Program-made: the position numbers and the translations under genes
Notes under the pieces: model-generated
Seen by the model: only the letters and a program-made list of their open reading frames with translations
Told to the model about the DNA's origin: nothing
Database searches by the model: none
Shown here: piece after piece, positions 18,218-27,607 of the stretch
Numbering within the stretch: position 1 is the first letter of the stretch
Layout of the letters: every line of letters begins with the position of its first letter
Origin: CAIVND01 sp035532075
GTDB taxonomy: Bacteria > Actinomycetota > Acidimicrobiia > Acidimicrobiales > Bog-793
Length of the DNA: 64,000 nt
Assembly (NCBI GenBank): GCA_035532075.1
Contig: DATKRV010000098.1
Span: 1-64,000 of the forward strand
Reading direction: 5' to 3'

Positions 18218-18261
18218 ACGGAGGCCAAGCCCAAGAATTGCCCTCGGAAAAGACGCCGGCG

Positions 18262-18543
18262 CTAGAGACGGTTCGCGATCAGCGAGAGGACAAAGACCAG
18301 AATCATCGGTGAGAGGTCGATCCCCATTCCGCCGATCCGGAGAGGCGGGATCACCCGCCGGAGCGGATTGAGGACCGGATCGGTAATTTTGCTCAACACG
18401 TGGACGACCTTGGCAAAATTCGACCAGGGATTGACCGGAATCCAGGTGCAGAGAATCCTCACGACGACAATGATGATGAACAGGTGCAGAAGCGTTGCAA
18501 CCAGCGAGAGAAACACCTCAGCACCTTCCCATATCCATTGCAT
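18262..18543 (-). CDS. YggT family membrane protein
   Basis: 93 residues with two hydrophobic helices (about residues 8-28 and 75-92) around the conserved RILCTWIPVNPWSNF...LLNPLRRVIPPL-like loop. YggT proteins sit in the membrane and are part of the dcw downstream region in Gram-positives; a role in shape or osmotic tolerance is suggested in other species. It lies 37 bases after sepF and 98 before divIVA. Confidence 0.88.
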   Translation of the reverse strand: MQWIWEGAEVFLSLVATLLHLFIIIVVVRILCTWIPVNPWSNFAKVVHVLSKITDPVLNPLRRVIPPLRIGGMGIDLSPMILVFVLSLIANRL

Positions 18544-18580
18544 CCACCACGCCCACCGGATCGGTGGGGCGCCTCAGGGA

Positions 18581-19150
18581 TTAAAGACCGTTGAACCCGC
18601 GGTCTTGCAGGCGGGTACGTTCGTCATTCGAGATCGTCACGTTACTCGGAGAGAGCAGGAAAACCTGTTCGGTCACCCGTTCGAGCTTTCCATCGACGCC
18701 CATGGTCAGCCCGGCGCAGAAGTCGACTAGACGTCGTGTGAGATCCTTGTCCGCGCCGAGCAGGTTGACGATCACACACTTGCTTGCCTTTACGGCGTTC
18801 GCGATCTCCTGCGCACTGTCGAACTGCTGCGGAGTAACTATATGGACCACGGGTTGCGTGCTGTACGAACTCGATGCGGTCGAGATCGGCCGGATGATCG
18901 ACGTCGTCTGGCTCGGGCTGCTGATCGACTCATCGAGCGGAACCGGTCGCAAAGGATTGCCCGTGATCCGAAGCCCAGGCGCGGCGGGCGACACCGGGTC
19001 AGCAGCAAGTCGTGGCTCACGGTCATTCGCCATGTGGCGACGCGGGCGTCTCGCGGGTGCGTCTACCTCCTCATCTTCGTCGTAGAACTCGCCATCGTCG
19101 AGTTCTTTGAGACCCAGGTATTCGAGTGCCTTGTTAAAAAACGATGCCAT
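18581..19150 (-). CDS. sepF: Cell division protein SepF
   Basis: 189 residues. The N-terminal MASFFNKALEYLGL helix is the membrane anchor, an acidic disordered linker follows, and the C-terminal domain (about residues 105-189, VVHIVTPQQFDSAQEIANAV, VDFCAGLTMGVDGKLERV, VFLLSPSNVTI) is the SepF fold that polymerises and binds FtsZ. In actinobacteria SepF replaces FtsA as the FtsZ membrane tether, in keeping with no ftsA in this cluster. Confidence 0.95.
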   Translation of the reverse strand: MASFFNKALEYLGLKELDDGEFYDEDEEVDAPARRPRRHMANDREPRLAADPVSPAAPGLRITGNPLRPVPLDESISSPSQTTSIIRPISTASSSYSTQPVVHIVTPQQFDSAQEIANAVKASKCVIVNLLGADKDLTRRLVDFCAGLTMGVDGKLERVTEQVFLLSPSNVTISNDERTRLQDRGFNGL

Positions 19151-19194
19151 TACGCTCCACCCTCCTGCGGGTACCTATTGTGACACTCGAAACA

Positions 19195-19896
19195 CTACGG
19201 GCGCGGCCCAAACAGAGCACGGCCGACACGGATCATCGTCGAACCCTCAGCAACACCAAGCTCGAGATCCTCGCTCATCCCCATCGATGCCACGCGGAGC
19301 CCGAGCTCTGCCCTTAGCGTAGTCACACTCCGAAAGGCCCTGACAGCTCTTTCCCCACCCCCAGGGGGTGCAACGGTCATCAGTCCTTCGACTCGGAGAT
19401 CTAGACCCCGAAGCCGGTCGACAAGCGCAGGGACCGCTGTCACAGCGACACCGCCACGTCCAGGCGTCTGTGTCGTATCCACCTCGACGAGCACTGCGGC
19501 GCCCGGCGACCGCTGTGCGATTGCCTCTCCCTCTTCGTAACGATCAAGACCCTCATAGAGTCCGACGAGATTGCGCATCCGATTGATCTTGTTCCTCTGG
19601 ATCTCACCGAGAAAATGCCAGCGGATCGGACGACCGGGAATCTCCCGCGCCAGCGCGGTCGCCTTTTGGACGAGTTCGTCCGCATAGTTCTCACCGATGT
19701 CGGTGATCCCCGCCCGATAGGCTGCGACCACCGCGTCAAGACCAAAGGTCTTCGTCACGGCGACGACAGTCACCGCATCGATGTCACCACCGGCCCTTGC
19801 AATACGCTCCCGGACACTCGCCAGGCGACGGCCGACCTCAGCGCTGTAGCGCTCGAGACGCTCCTCGGAGAGCCGCTTCTCGGGCACTACGAACAC
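19195..19896 (-). CDS. YggS family pyridoxal phosphate homeostasis protein
   Basis: About 233 residues. VTVVAVTKTF carries the Schiff-base lysine; IGENYADELVQKA, WHFLGEIQRNK and MSEDLELGVAEGSTMIRVG are the remaining PLP-barrel signatures. It binds PLP and buffers it; no enzyme activity is known. GTG at 19896 overlaps pgeF by ten bases; a second GTG at 19887 would give a TAGTG stop-start overlap and is equally credible. Confidence 0.92.
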   Translation of the reverse strand: MFVVPEKRLSEERLERYSAEVGRRLASVRERIARAGGDIDAVTVVAVTKTFGLDAVVAAYRAGITDIGENYADELVQKATALAREIPGRPIRWHFLGEIQRNKINRMRNLVGLYEGLDRYEEGEAIAQRSPGAAVLVEVDTTQTPGRGGVAVTAVPALVDRLRGLDLRVEGLMTVAPPGGGERAVRAFRSVTTLRAELGLRVASMGMSEDLELGVAEGSTMIRVGRALFGPRP

Positions 19897-20588
19897 TTCT
19901 CATTCAATGCGGCCCGATCGCGCCACATCACGAGTGCATGACGCTCCTCATCCTGATGTGCGCGCCACGAATAGAATCGCGCATCACAAGAGGTACAACC
20001 CCCGAGTCGCGTATGGCGCTCCACGCCTGCCCGGATGAGCGAGCGGGTGACGCCTTCGACGAGATCGAGCGCATCGCCTCCATCAGCTGTCCGTCCATGA
20101 ACCGATGCACCGAAACGCTCGACGATCGGTACAAGATCGCCAGGGGAAAATGCATAGCACTCCGGGCCGATCGTCGGTCCAATGATCGCCTCGATTGACC
20201 CTGAACCGAGAGCTCGCATCTGGTCAATTGTCTGCTCGATGACCCCGGCAAGTAGGCCCCGCCATCCTGAGTGGACGACACCGATGACTCCCTCGCGACC
20301 GATGAGCCCGATCAACGAACAGTCTGCCCCAAGCACTCCGATGGGCACCGAGGGTTGAACCGTGACGATCGCGTCGGCATCAAGATCCAGGGCTCCGACG
20401 CGCTGTTTGACAACGACGACGCGCGCACCATGGACCTGATGGACCGATGTCCAGCCATCCATCTCCTTGTACATATCTTCTCGTCCTGAACGAGCCATCG
20501 TGGCGCGCTCCTTGGGACGTTGGTCTCCGTCATCGCGCGTCGTGACAACGACATGGACGTCGCCAAAGAGAAGCTCGCTTGGTCTCAT
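19887..20588 (-). CDS. pgeF: Purine nucleoside phosphorylase / peptidoglycan editing factor, YfiH family
   Basis: 233 residues. HSGWRGLLAGVIEQ and IGPTIGPECYAF are the metal-site motifs of the DUF152/YfiH family, with a later CTSCDARFYSWR giving further ligands. Members show adenosine and inosine phosphorolysis in vitro, and in E. coli PgeF corrects MurC errors in muropeptide synthesis. It follows ftsZ by 16 bases and overlaps yggS, the usual Gram-positive order. Confidence 0.9.
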   Translation of the reverse strand: MRPSELLFGDVHVVVTTRDDGDQRPKERATMARSGREDMYKEMDGWTSVHQVHGARVVVVKQRVGALDLDADAIVTVQPSVPIGVLGADCSLIGLIGREGVIGVVHSGWRGLLAGVIEQTIDQMRALGSGSIEAIIGPTIGPECYAFSPGDLVPIVERFGASVHGRTADGGDALDLVEGVTRSLIRAGVERHTRLGGCTSCDARFYSWRAHQDEERHALVMWRDRAALNEKCS

Positions 20589-20604
20589 CGTGGAGACCGG
20601 GTCA

Positions 20605-21669
20605 CTATTTCAAAAAAGACGGTACGTCGAACTCATCGTCCTCGAGGTCGATCTCTCCAACTCCGCCGAAGACGTCGGACGAAGCACCTGTGTTTTCGGT
20701 GGCGTGGCGCGCGGGAGAGCCCGCACGATCGAATCCTGCCGCGATCACGGTGACACGTACCTGCTCTCCGAGGCTGTCATCGATGACGGATCCGAAGATG
20801 ATGTTCGCGTCGGGGTGGGCCACCGCGTGAATCGCCTCCGCTGCCTCGTTTACCTCGAACAGTCCGAGCGACCGCCCGCCGGCGATATTGAGCAGAATTC
20901 CACGCGCGCCGTCGATCGAGGCTTCGAGCAGTGGAGAGGTGATCGCGTGCCTCGCCGCGTTGAGCGCACGCCCCTCTCCGCTCGCTGCCCCGATCCCCAT
21001 GATCGCCGAGCCGGCGTCTTGCATGATCATCTTGACGTCGGCAAAGTCGGTGTTGATCAGTCCTGGAAGATTGATCAGGTCGGTGATTCCTTGGACACCA
21101 TGAAGAAGCACGTCATCCGCCATCTTGAATGCATCGACCATCGAGGTGTTCGCGTCGGCAAGCGTCAAGAGACGTTCGTTCGGAATGACGATGAGCGTGT
21201 CGACCTTTTCCTTCAGTCGTTGGATCCCGGCATCCGCCTGCACCGTGCGGCGTCGACCCTCGAACGGGAATGGGCGGGTCACGACACCAATCGTCAACGC
21301 GCCCATGTTCTTCGCGATCTCTGCGATGACCGGCGCTCCACCAGTACCGGTACCACCACCTTTGCCTGCGGTGATGAACACCATATCGGCACCTCTGAGC
21401 ACCTCTTCGATCTCTTCGCGATGTTCTTCGGCCGAGAGTCGACCGACCTCGGGATCACTACCAGCACCAAGGCCACGCGTTGTCTGTGTACCGATTGCAA
21501 GCTTGATGTCAGCGTCGCTCATCATGAGCGCCTGCGCATCGGTGTTTACCGCGACGAATTCAACGCCGCGCAGACCGGAATCGATCATACGATTCACGGC
21601 GTTCACACCAGCCCCTCCGACACCGACAACCTTGATGACTGCGATGAAGCTATTTGCCGCGTTCGTCAT
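20605..21669 (-). CDS. ftsZ: Cell division GTPase FtsZ
   Basis: 354 residues. The tubulin signature GGGTGTGGAPV starts near residue 104, the N-terminal VVGVGGAGVNAVNRM binds nucleotide, and the C-terminal tail ends DLEDDEFDVPSFLK, the conserved peptide that binds SepF and FtsW-type partners. FtsZ builds the cytokinetic ring. It is separated from ftsQ by 156 bases containing a strong hairpin, so it probably has its own promoter. Confidence 0.98.
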   Translation of the reverse strand: MTNAANSFIAVIKVVGVGGAGVNAVNRMIDSGLRGVEFVAVNTDAQALMMSDADIKLAIGTQTTRGLGAGSDPEVGRLSAEEHREEIEEVLRGADMVFITAGKGGGTGTGGAPVIAEIAKNMGALTIGVVTRPFPFEGRRRTVQADAGIQRLKEKVDTLIVIPNERLLTLADANTSMVDAFKMADDVLLHGVQGITDLINLPGLINTDFADVKMIMQDAGSAIMGIGAASGEGRALNAARHAITSPLLEASIDGARGILLNIAGGRSLGLFEVNEAAEAIHAVAHPDANIIFGSVIDDSLGEQVRVTVIAAGFDRAGSPARHATENTGASSDVFGGVGEIDLEDDEFDVPSFLK

Positions 21670-21754
21670 GATCTCGTTCTCTCCCTGTTGCGTCGCTGCG
21701 CTTTCATCTGGCTCTGGCGCGTGGGCCGCTCATTGACTCAACACTCTAGACCGT

Positions 21755-21779
21755 TGTCTCCGGCACATTTCCGGAGACA
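21755..21779 (-). terminator. Strong hairpin between ftsQ and ftsZ
   Basis: TGTCTCCGG and CCGGAGACA form a perfect 9-bp GC-rich stem with a 7-base loop, 46 bases downstream of the ftsQ stop and 86 bases upstream of the ftsZ start. No T run follows on the minus strand, so it could act as a partial terminator, an attenuator or an mRNA-stabilising element. Confidence 0.55.
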
Positions 21780-21825
21780 GTTCCACCTGATACAACCGCG
21801 ACAACCCTCTCCTTCGCTCTACGGC

Positions 21826-22896
21826 TCATCCCCCAGCAGCGGGCCTTGTCGCTTTGACCGGCACCTTCACCAACATTGGCGCCGAACTGAGGACCGGTGA
21901 TGAGGGCACTCGGAGGTTAATGCTGGTAACACCGGCGAACGAAACATTATTCGCTATCAGGGTGGCGAGCGCCACTACCTTGTCCGATAGGGCGAGTGAG
22001 CTGCCGAATATGACGGTCGGACCCGATGTGAGTGTTGCGGTCAGCTCGTCGCCGCTCGAATAGGTCACCTCTCGCACCTTGGGAACGAGCGCGACCGGAA
22101 GCGCATCAGCGAGGGCAACCTCGTCAGCAAGCGCCCGGGTCGCATAGTCGCCGGGAGCCGGCATCAGGGCAATCGCACGGAGCCGCACCAAGGCATCTGT
22201 GCGCGTTCCTCGAAATCCGAGCGCGCGGCCCGTGGAGTCGAACAGCTCCCAGTGATGGCGACGGATGCTTGCCTCGGCAACCGGGACACGTTCGGTCACG
22301 CTGATCGTCACGGACTTTGGCCAGTGGCGCGCAACGACGGCGCCCTTGATCCAGGGAAGGCTCTCAATTTTCGCCGCCGCGACGGCAGGGTTGACATCGA
22401 TTAGGGGTGGATGGTTGTTGAGACCAGCGATGGAGATGATCGCGCCGGTCGATGTTTCGTGCGCTCCCACCACGGGAACCGATCCGATCGCGAACAGCGA
22501 GGTGTGAAGCACCAGAAAAGCACTCGCAATAAACGCAGGCAGAGCGAGAAATGCGGTAACCCGGACAAGATGTCGACGACCGGCGCGCGAAGACCGCCCC
22601 TCGTTCGCATCGCCCTCGCGTCTACGAATCGACATCGGACTCTTCGCACCCGATCGATCCCCGATCGACCTTTTCGCCAAATTCACCCGCACTGCTGGTC
22701 TCTTTGGTGATACCTGAGGTGCCCTGTTGACCCTCTTGCGCGGCTTTGCACCGGACGATCGTGAACTGTGCGTTGAAGTCTTGCTCGTAGGGTTTGTCTT
22801 TCGTGGAGCTGTCTTTCGTGGAGCTGGCCGGCGAGCATTGAGCTTTTCGTCCGCCTTGTCGCTCGACCTCTTTGGAAAAAGGGGCCGCTCGAGCAT
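21826..22896 (-). CDS. ftsQ: Cell division protein FtsQ/DivIB
   Basis: 356 residues from the ATG at 22896, which shares its A with the murB stop (TGATG). The first about 110 residues are basic and disordered (many Arg, Lys, Pro, Ser); one membrane helix follows (FLALPAFIASAFLVLHTSL), then a POTRA domain (SIAGLNNHPPLIDVNP... SLPWIKGAVVARHWPKSVTISVTERVP split over this stretch) and the FtsQ beta domain. It links FtsL/FtsB to late divisome proteins. An upstream open frame to 23307 is only the shadow of murB. Confidence 0.93.
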   Translation of the reverse strand: MLERPLFPKRSSDKADEKLNARRPAPRKTAPRKTNPTSKTSTHSSRSSGAKPRKRVNRAPQVSPKRPAVRVNLAKRSIGDRSGAKSPMSIRRREGDANEGRSSRAGRRHLVRVTAFLALPAFIASAFLVLHTSLFAIGSVPVVGAHETSTGAIISIAGLNNHPPLIDVNPAVAAAKIESLPWIKGAVVARHWPKSVTISVTERVPVAEASIRRHHWELFDSTGRALGFRGTRTDALVRLRAIALMPAPGDYATRALADEVALADALPVALVPKVREVTYSSGDELTATLTSGPTVIFGSSLALSDKVVALATLIANNVSFAGVTSINLRVPSSPVLSSAPMLVKVPVKATRPAAGG

Positions 22897-23807
22897 CACG
22901 AACCGAACCCGACCATGCGCAGTTCGGTGACAAGCTCCACTCCCGCTGCGCGCGCGACCTTTTCGCGGACGAGATCGATCAGTGCCTTGACATCGTCTGC
23001 ACTTCCGGAGGAGTCGACCTGAATGAAGTTCGCATGTTTCGCAGAGACTTGGGCACTGCCGAGACGCAGACCCTTGAGGCCGGCCGCCTCGATGAACCTT
23101 CCGGCAGAATCTCCGGCCGGATTGGTAAACACCGAACCGCAGTTTCTCCCTCCAGGCTGGTGCAATCTGCGCCATTTCACGATCTCCTCGAGCAACTCCG
23201 CCTGCGCCTCCCCCGGCACACCATGGAGACGGGCCTCGAGCACGATCTGATTGCACCCCACATTCGTGCTCCGGTACGCGCACACAAGGTCCGCGGGGCC
23301 ATACCACCCGTCGCTTGCCTGATTGAGATCAACCACCCTCGCGCGGATGAGGTTCGACTCGGTCTCAGAGCCATGTCCGCCGGCATTCATGGCCACCGCA
23401 CCACCGACGCTTCCCGGAATGCCGACCGCCCACTCGAGACCACCCACTCCCGAGGCAACGCTCCTCCTCGCGAGGACGGGGTAGGCCACAGCTCCTCCGG
23501 CACCGATGAGGCCAAGTTCTTCATCGATCACAAGGTCGTCGTACACTCCGCCAAGGTGCACGACGAGTCCGGAGAAGCCCGCGTCGGCGACGAGCAGGTT
23601 CGAGCCATTCCCGATCACGAGAACCTCGATACCGCTCGCCTGAACCGCGCCTGCGACGCGCTCAAGCGATTCTTCGTCGACGATCTCGACGAAGAGCGCC
23701 GCGGGTCCCCCGACGCGATATGTCGTCCGCGGTCCGAGCGGATCGTTCCTGATGACGAGATCACCGATGAGCTCGATACAAGAGCGCACCCGATCATCGA
23801 CGCGCAT
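22896..23807 (-). CDS. murB: UDP-N-acetylenolpyruvoylglucosamine reductase
   Basis: 303 residues from the ATG at 23807, 4 bases after the murC stop; a start at 23867 would overlap murC by 56 bases. FAD-binding PCMH-type motifs: NTYRVGG-like RTTYRVGGPAAL, VIGNGSNLLV and GIPGSVGGAVAMNAG; catalytic NCGSVFTNP holds the proton-donor Ser. Type I MurB reduces enolpyruvyl-UDP-GlcNAc to UDP-MurNAc with NADPH. It lies in the usual murC-murB-ftsQ order. Confidence 0.96.
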   Translation of the reverse strand: MRVDDRVRSCIELIGDLVIRNDPLGPRTTYRVGGPAALFVEIVDEESLERVAGAVQASGIEVLVIGNGSNLLVADAGFSGLVVHLGGVYDDLVIDEELGLIGAGGAVAYPVLARRSVASGVGGLEWAVGIPGSVGGAVAMNAGGHGSETESNLIRARVVDLNQASDGWYGPADLVCAYRSTNVGCNQIVLEARLHGVPGEAQAELLEEIVKWRRLHQPGGRNCGSVFTNPAGDSAGRFIEAAGLKGLRLGSAQVSAKHANFIQVDSSGSADDVKALIDLVREKVARAAGVELVTELRMVGFGS

Positions 23808-23811
23808 CAGA

Positions 23812-25197
23812 TCACCACGAGAGCGCAAGCATCTCGTCAGGAAGACCGGTGAGGTCCCCTGCACCAAGGGTCAGACAGCAGTCTCCGGACCGGAGCTCGC
23901 GATGCAAGAAGTCGACAAGGTCGCGGTGCTGCGCGACGAAGGCAACCTTCGTCCCTGAATCGAACTCAGAGACCGCGTCGAAGATGAGTTTTCCAGTGAT
24001 GCCGGGAATCGGCGCCTCACCGGCCGGGTAGATGTCTGTGACAACGACGAGATCGACCTCGTGGAATGCCCTGCCGAAGGCTCCCGAGAGCTGCTGGACG
24101 CGCGAATAACGGTGCGGTTGAAAGACCGCAATGACCCGGTTCCAGCCGCCCTGTCGCGCGGCGCGAAGCGTCGCGGCGACCTCTCCCGGCAGATGTGCGT
24201 AGTCGTCGACGAAGGTGATACCTCCTGCCTCGCCGCGGAATTCGAACCGACGTGCAACCCCGGTAAACCGCGAAAGCGCGCGCTGGGCAGAATCAAGCGG
24301 TATGCCGAGCCTGAAGACAACCGCGATCGCCGCGGCGGCATTCCGGGCATTGTGCTCTCCCGGTATCGGGAGTTCGAAGTGCCCAAGCGTCGTGCCCGAA
24401 CGTTCGATGCGAAACTCGATGTGCGCGCGTCCGGTCACAAAGTCGCGGATCCGCAGTTGTGCCGCCTCATTGAATCCATAGGTTGTCGCACCCTTGGGTG
24501 CTAGCGACATCGCGACGGGATCGTCAGCGCAGACCACCGCTGCAGTCGCCGCACGCTCCATGAATTGCGAGAATGCCTCCTTAAGCGCATCGAAAGATCC
24601 GTAGTAGTCGAGATGGTCCACCTCGATGTTGGTCACGACCGCGATCTCCGACGCGATCTTCAAAAAGGTGCCGTCGCTCTCGTCAGCCTCGACAACGAGC
24701 ATCTCGCCACTCCCCCAGATTGCGTTGGTTCCAATCTCGTTCACCTCCCCACCGATGAGAAACGAGGGGGCACACCCAGCCTCTACCAGGATCAGCGCAA
24801 GCATCGAGGTGGTTGTGGTCTTGCCGTGGGTACCCGAGACCGCGAGCGTGAACCTCTCATGACAGATGGCCGCGAGCAACTCGGACCTCCGAAGCACCGG
24901 GATATTTCGCCGCAGCGCCTCTCGATACTCAACGTTCTTCTCGGGAATTGCGGTCGATATTCCAACCAGCTCTGCTCTCTCGACCTGGGCGGCATCGTGT
25001 CCAATAGCAACGCCGATGTTGAGCGCGCGCAATCGATCCAGCGCGACGGAGTCCTTGAGGTCACTTCCGCTGACGCGATGGCCCATCGCATTCAACACCG
25101 CGGCGATAGCACTCATACCGGCACCACCGATACCGACGAGATGAATCGCCCGCGGAGCCTTCAGATCAATGTGCGCTGTCATCTTGCTTTTCATCAC
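23812..25197 (-). CDS. murC: UDP-N-acetylmuramate:L-alanine ligase
   Basis: 461 residues. HLVGIGGAGMSAIA is the N-terminal UDP-binding motif, SGTHGKTTTTSML the ATP-binding loop, and DDYAHLPGE the third Mur-ligase site. It adds L-alanine to UDP-MurNAc in the cytoplasm. murG ends 15 bases upstream. Confidence 0.97.
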   Translation of the reverse strand: MMKSKMTAHIDLKAPRAIHLVGIGGAGMSAIAAVLNAMGHRVSGSDLKDSVALDRLRALNIGVAIGHDAAQVERAELVGISTAIPEKNVEYREALRRNIPVLRRSELLAAICHERFTLAVSGTHGKTTTTSMLALILVEAGCAPSFLIGGEVNEIGTNAIWGSGEMLVVEADESDGTFLKIASEIAVVTNIEVDHLDYYGSFDALKEAFSQFMERAATAAVVCADDPVAMSLAPKGATTYGFNEAAQLRIRDFVTGRAHIEFRIERSGTTLGHFELPIPGEHNARNAAAAIAVVFRLGIPLDSAQRALSRFTGVARRFEFRGEAGGITFVDDYAHLPGEVAATLRAARQGGWNRVIAVFQPHRYSRVQQLSGAFGRAFHEVDLVVVTDIYPAGEAPIPGITGKLIFDAVSEFDSGTKVAFVAQHRDLVDFLHRELRSGDCCLTLGAGDLTGLPDEMLALSW

Positions 25198-25212
25198 TCC
25201 GTCCTAACCGAC

Positions 25213-26409
25213 TTACTTGAGCAACTCGCCGGGCGGTTTTCGCCTCACCACGTTATCGACTAAACCTGCAATGACCCGGGCGGCGCCGCGATGGCCTACC
25301 CTGCGGGCTGCCTCGCTCATCGCGCCAAGTCGCGCCCGATCATCAACCAGGTCGATGACGCATTGCACAAAGGCATCGTGGGGGGTCTCGTTATCGAGCA
25401 ACTTCGCGCCCCCTCCAAGTGCAAGCGACTCTGCGTTCTTTCGCTGGTGGTCATTCGGCGAGTTCGCGATAGGAAGGAGGATCGCTGGAGTTCCGGTGAT
25501 TGCAAGTTCCGCGACAGTCATCGCGCCGGCTCGACATACCATCAAATCTGCCGCGCTCAACAGCGAATCCATTGCGGTGGCAAACGCCACGCAGCGATAG
25601 TGCGGCCCAGAGGGCGAAAGCGCGACCCGGTCAAGCATCTGTGCATAGTTGCGTTCGCCGACGACATGGTAGATGACCACGTCCTCGCGAAACTCGAGCG
25701 CCTTCGCGAGGACAAGTCCGAGTTCATTCAGTCGTCCCGCACCAAGCGATCCTCCAACGATCGCGACGAGCTTCGCCTGCTCGGGAACTCCAAGGAGACG
25801 CCGCGCTTGCAACCTCTCGCCGAGGCCGCGCGTCACCGCCTCGATTTCGTCGCGCACGGGAGCACCCGTGACCACGGCACGGGGAAGAGGCGTCGAGGCA
25901 AAACCGACCGCCGAGAGCCGCGCAAACCTTGCAATCAACCGGTTGGCAAGTCCGGCAGCTGCATCGACGTTCACCACGACGATGGGAACGTTCAATATCA
26001 CGGCCGCGATCGAACACGGTACGGCGGCATAGCCCCCGACGCTGACGACGACACTCGGGCGCATTCGCGTCATGCGCGCGATCGACCGGAGCGTCGCGGC
26101 CAACAGTCCAAGCACGGCCCAGAGGTTGGCGAGGCTCAGACGACGCGATATTCCCCGTCCCGGTAGGAGCCAGATGGCGTATCCGGCATCAAGGACGAGT
26201 CTCCCCTCCATACCGCGCCGCGACCCGACAAAACCGATCCTGTCCTTTGTGTATCCGATTGCGATGAGGGCATCCGCGATGGCGAGCGCAGGAAAAACGT
26301 GCCCGGCGGTTCCGCCGCCGGTAATGGTGATCGAAGATTCACGCTGGGCCGGCAATGGATACCAGCTAGCGACGCGAGCGACTATCGGGCCGGAAGAACC
26401 GGTCCGCAA
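25213..26409 (-). CDS. murG: UDP-GlcNAc:lipid I N-acetylglucosaminyltransferase
   Basis: Up to 398 residues. ITITGGGTAGHVFPALAIADAL is the N-terminal GT28 motif split over residues about 27-48; VGGSLGAGRLNEL and LMVCRAGAMTVAELAITGTPAIL line the donor site. It makes lipid II at the inner face of the membrane. The ATG at 26409 overlaps ftsW by 44 bases; a TTG at 26355, 10 bases after the ftsW stop, would start just before the conserved motif and may be the true start. Confidence 0.95.
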   Translation of the reverse strand: MRTGSSGPIVARVASWYPLPAQRESSITITGGGTAGHVFPALAIADALIAIGYTKDRIGFVGSRRGMEGRLVLDAGYAIWLLPGRGISRRLSLANLWAVLGLLAATLRSIARMTRMRPSVVVSVGGYAAVPCSIAAVILNVPIVVVNVDAAAGLANRLIARFARLSAVGFASTPLPRAVVTGAPVRDEIEAVTRGLGERLQARRLLGVPEQAKLVAIVGGSLGAGRLNELGLVLAKALEFREDVVIYHVVGERNYAQMLDRVALSPSGPHYRCVAFATAMDSLLSAADLMVCRAGAMTVAELAITGTPAILLPIANSPNDHQRKNAESLALGGGAKLLDNETPHDAFVQCVIDLVDDRARLGAMSEAARRVGHRGAARVIAGLVDNVVRRKPPGELLK

Positions 26410-27607
26410 CGGTGCTCATGAGGCGCTGCGCCCGCTCGTTTGGAACGGTCTTGGTACCGCTGTGACGGGCGATGTTGACGAGCAGACCCACCGCGGTGAG
26501 TATCGCGATGAGCGACGATCCTCCGAAGCTGAGGATCGGCAGGGGTACTCCCGTCTCGGGCATGACGCTGATCACGCCTCCGATATTGACGATCGCCTGG
26601 CCGACGATCCAGGTCGTGAGTGCAAGGGCGAGGAGCGAGGAAAATCGATCGGAGGCATAGGCCGCGACCCTGATCCCGGCAACTCCGATCAGGGCGAAAC
26701 CAAGCACCACGGCCAGCGCGCCGATAAAGCCGTACTGGTTGCCGATCACCGCGAAGATGAAGTCCGTCTGCGCGTTCGGGAGGAATCCCCATGTCGCGGA
26801 AGAGGCGCCGAATCCAGCTCCGGTCACGTGTCCCGAACCGAGCGCGAGGAGTGACTGGACGAGCTGGTACCCAGAGCCGGTCTCGTGCTTGAAGGGCGCG
26901 ATGAACGACAGCAGACGTTGGCGGCGGTACGAGGCCGAGAGGGCGAAAAGCGTTCCGGCGAAGCTCATCAACAACACCGTGCGGACAAAAATGTGCCGCT
27001 CGATCCCAGCTCCGAACAGCAAAACGCAAAAGATCAGCGAGAGCAGGATCGTCGAACCGAGGTCTGGTTGGAGCACGACGAGCAACGCCGTAAGGCCAAA
27101 CACCGCGCCGAGTGGCAGCACGATATCCGCGACCGCGTGACGGGTGCGCTCGCGCCATGCAATGAAGTCAGCCGCGAATATCGCGAAGATGAGCTTCGCG
27201 AATTCGGTCGGCTGGAAGCGCAGAAAGCTGAGGCCGATCCAGCGACTCGACCCACCGGCAGTCTTGCCCGCGACCAGCACAATGAACAACGACCCGATCG
27301 CCGCGAGGAGGAGAAGGAGCGAATAACGCCGGACGGTCGAGAGATTGATACGCGAGGCGTACCAGAAGGCGATCAGGCCGATCATCGTCCAGACGATCTG
27401 TCGCTCAAACAGCGCAAGGCCCGATCCGTACTGTGCGATGGAAATTACCGACGAGGACGACAGCATGAGGACGAGTGCAACAATGACAAAGATCGCCGAG
27501 ACGATCTGCAGGGTCGCCGCCTGACGCCGCGCCTGGGCGCGTCCGGTCTCGGGAACACGTGGCAGAAAGTGCCCGAGTACCCGCGAGGTCGAGATCGCCA
27601 CTAGCAC
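26366..27607 (-). CDS. ftsW: Lipid II polymerase FtsW (SEDS family)
   Basis: 413 residues with about ten membrane helices. SEDS motifs include QPDLGSTILLSLIF, the extracellular GSGYQLVQSLLALGSG loop, FIFAVIGNQYGFIGA and PETGVPLPILSFGGSSL. It polymerises glycan strands at the septum with the FtsI transpeptidase encoded upstream. It begins with a GTG overlapping the murD stop; a second GTG two codons on gives an exact TAGTG overlap. Confidence 0.95.
   Translation of the reverse strand: MLVAISTSRVLGHFLPRVPETGRAQARRQAATLQIVSAIFVIVALVLMLSSSSVISIAQYGSGLALFERQIVWTMIGLIAFWYASRINLSTVRRYSLLLLLAAIGSLFIVLVAGKTAGGSSRWIGLSFLRFQPTEFAKLIFAIFAADFIAWRERTRHAVADIVLPLGAVFGLTALLVVLQPDLGSTILLSLIFCVLLFGAGIERHIFVRTVLLMSFAGTLFALSASYRRQRLLSFIAPFKHETGSGYQLVQSLLALGSGHVTGAGFGASSATWGFLPNAQTDFIFAVIGNQYGFIGALAVVLGFALIGVAGIRVAAYASDRFSSLLALALTTWIVGQAIVNIGGVISVMPETGVPLPILSFGGSSLIAILTAVGLLVNIARHSGTKTVPNERAQRLMSTVADRFFRPDSRSRR

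Noticed and set aside
20467..21900. 477-codon plus-strand open frame opposite ftsZ
   Set aside because: High-GC shadow of ftsZ; Arg/His-rich product with no family features.
22897..23307. Long N-terminal extension of ftsQ
   Set aside because: Lies wholly in murB; the TGATG junction at 22896 gives the natural start.
22872..23852. 326-codon plus-strand open frame opposite murB
   Set aside because: Antisense shadow of a clear murB gene.
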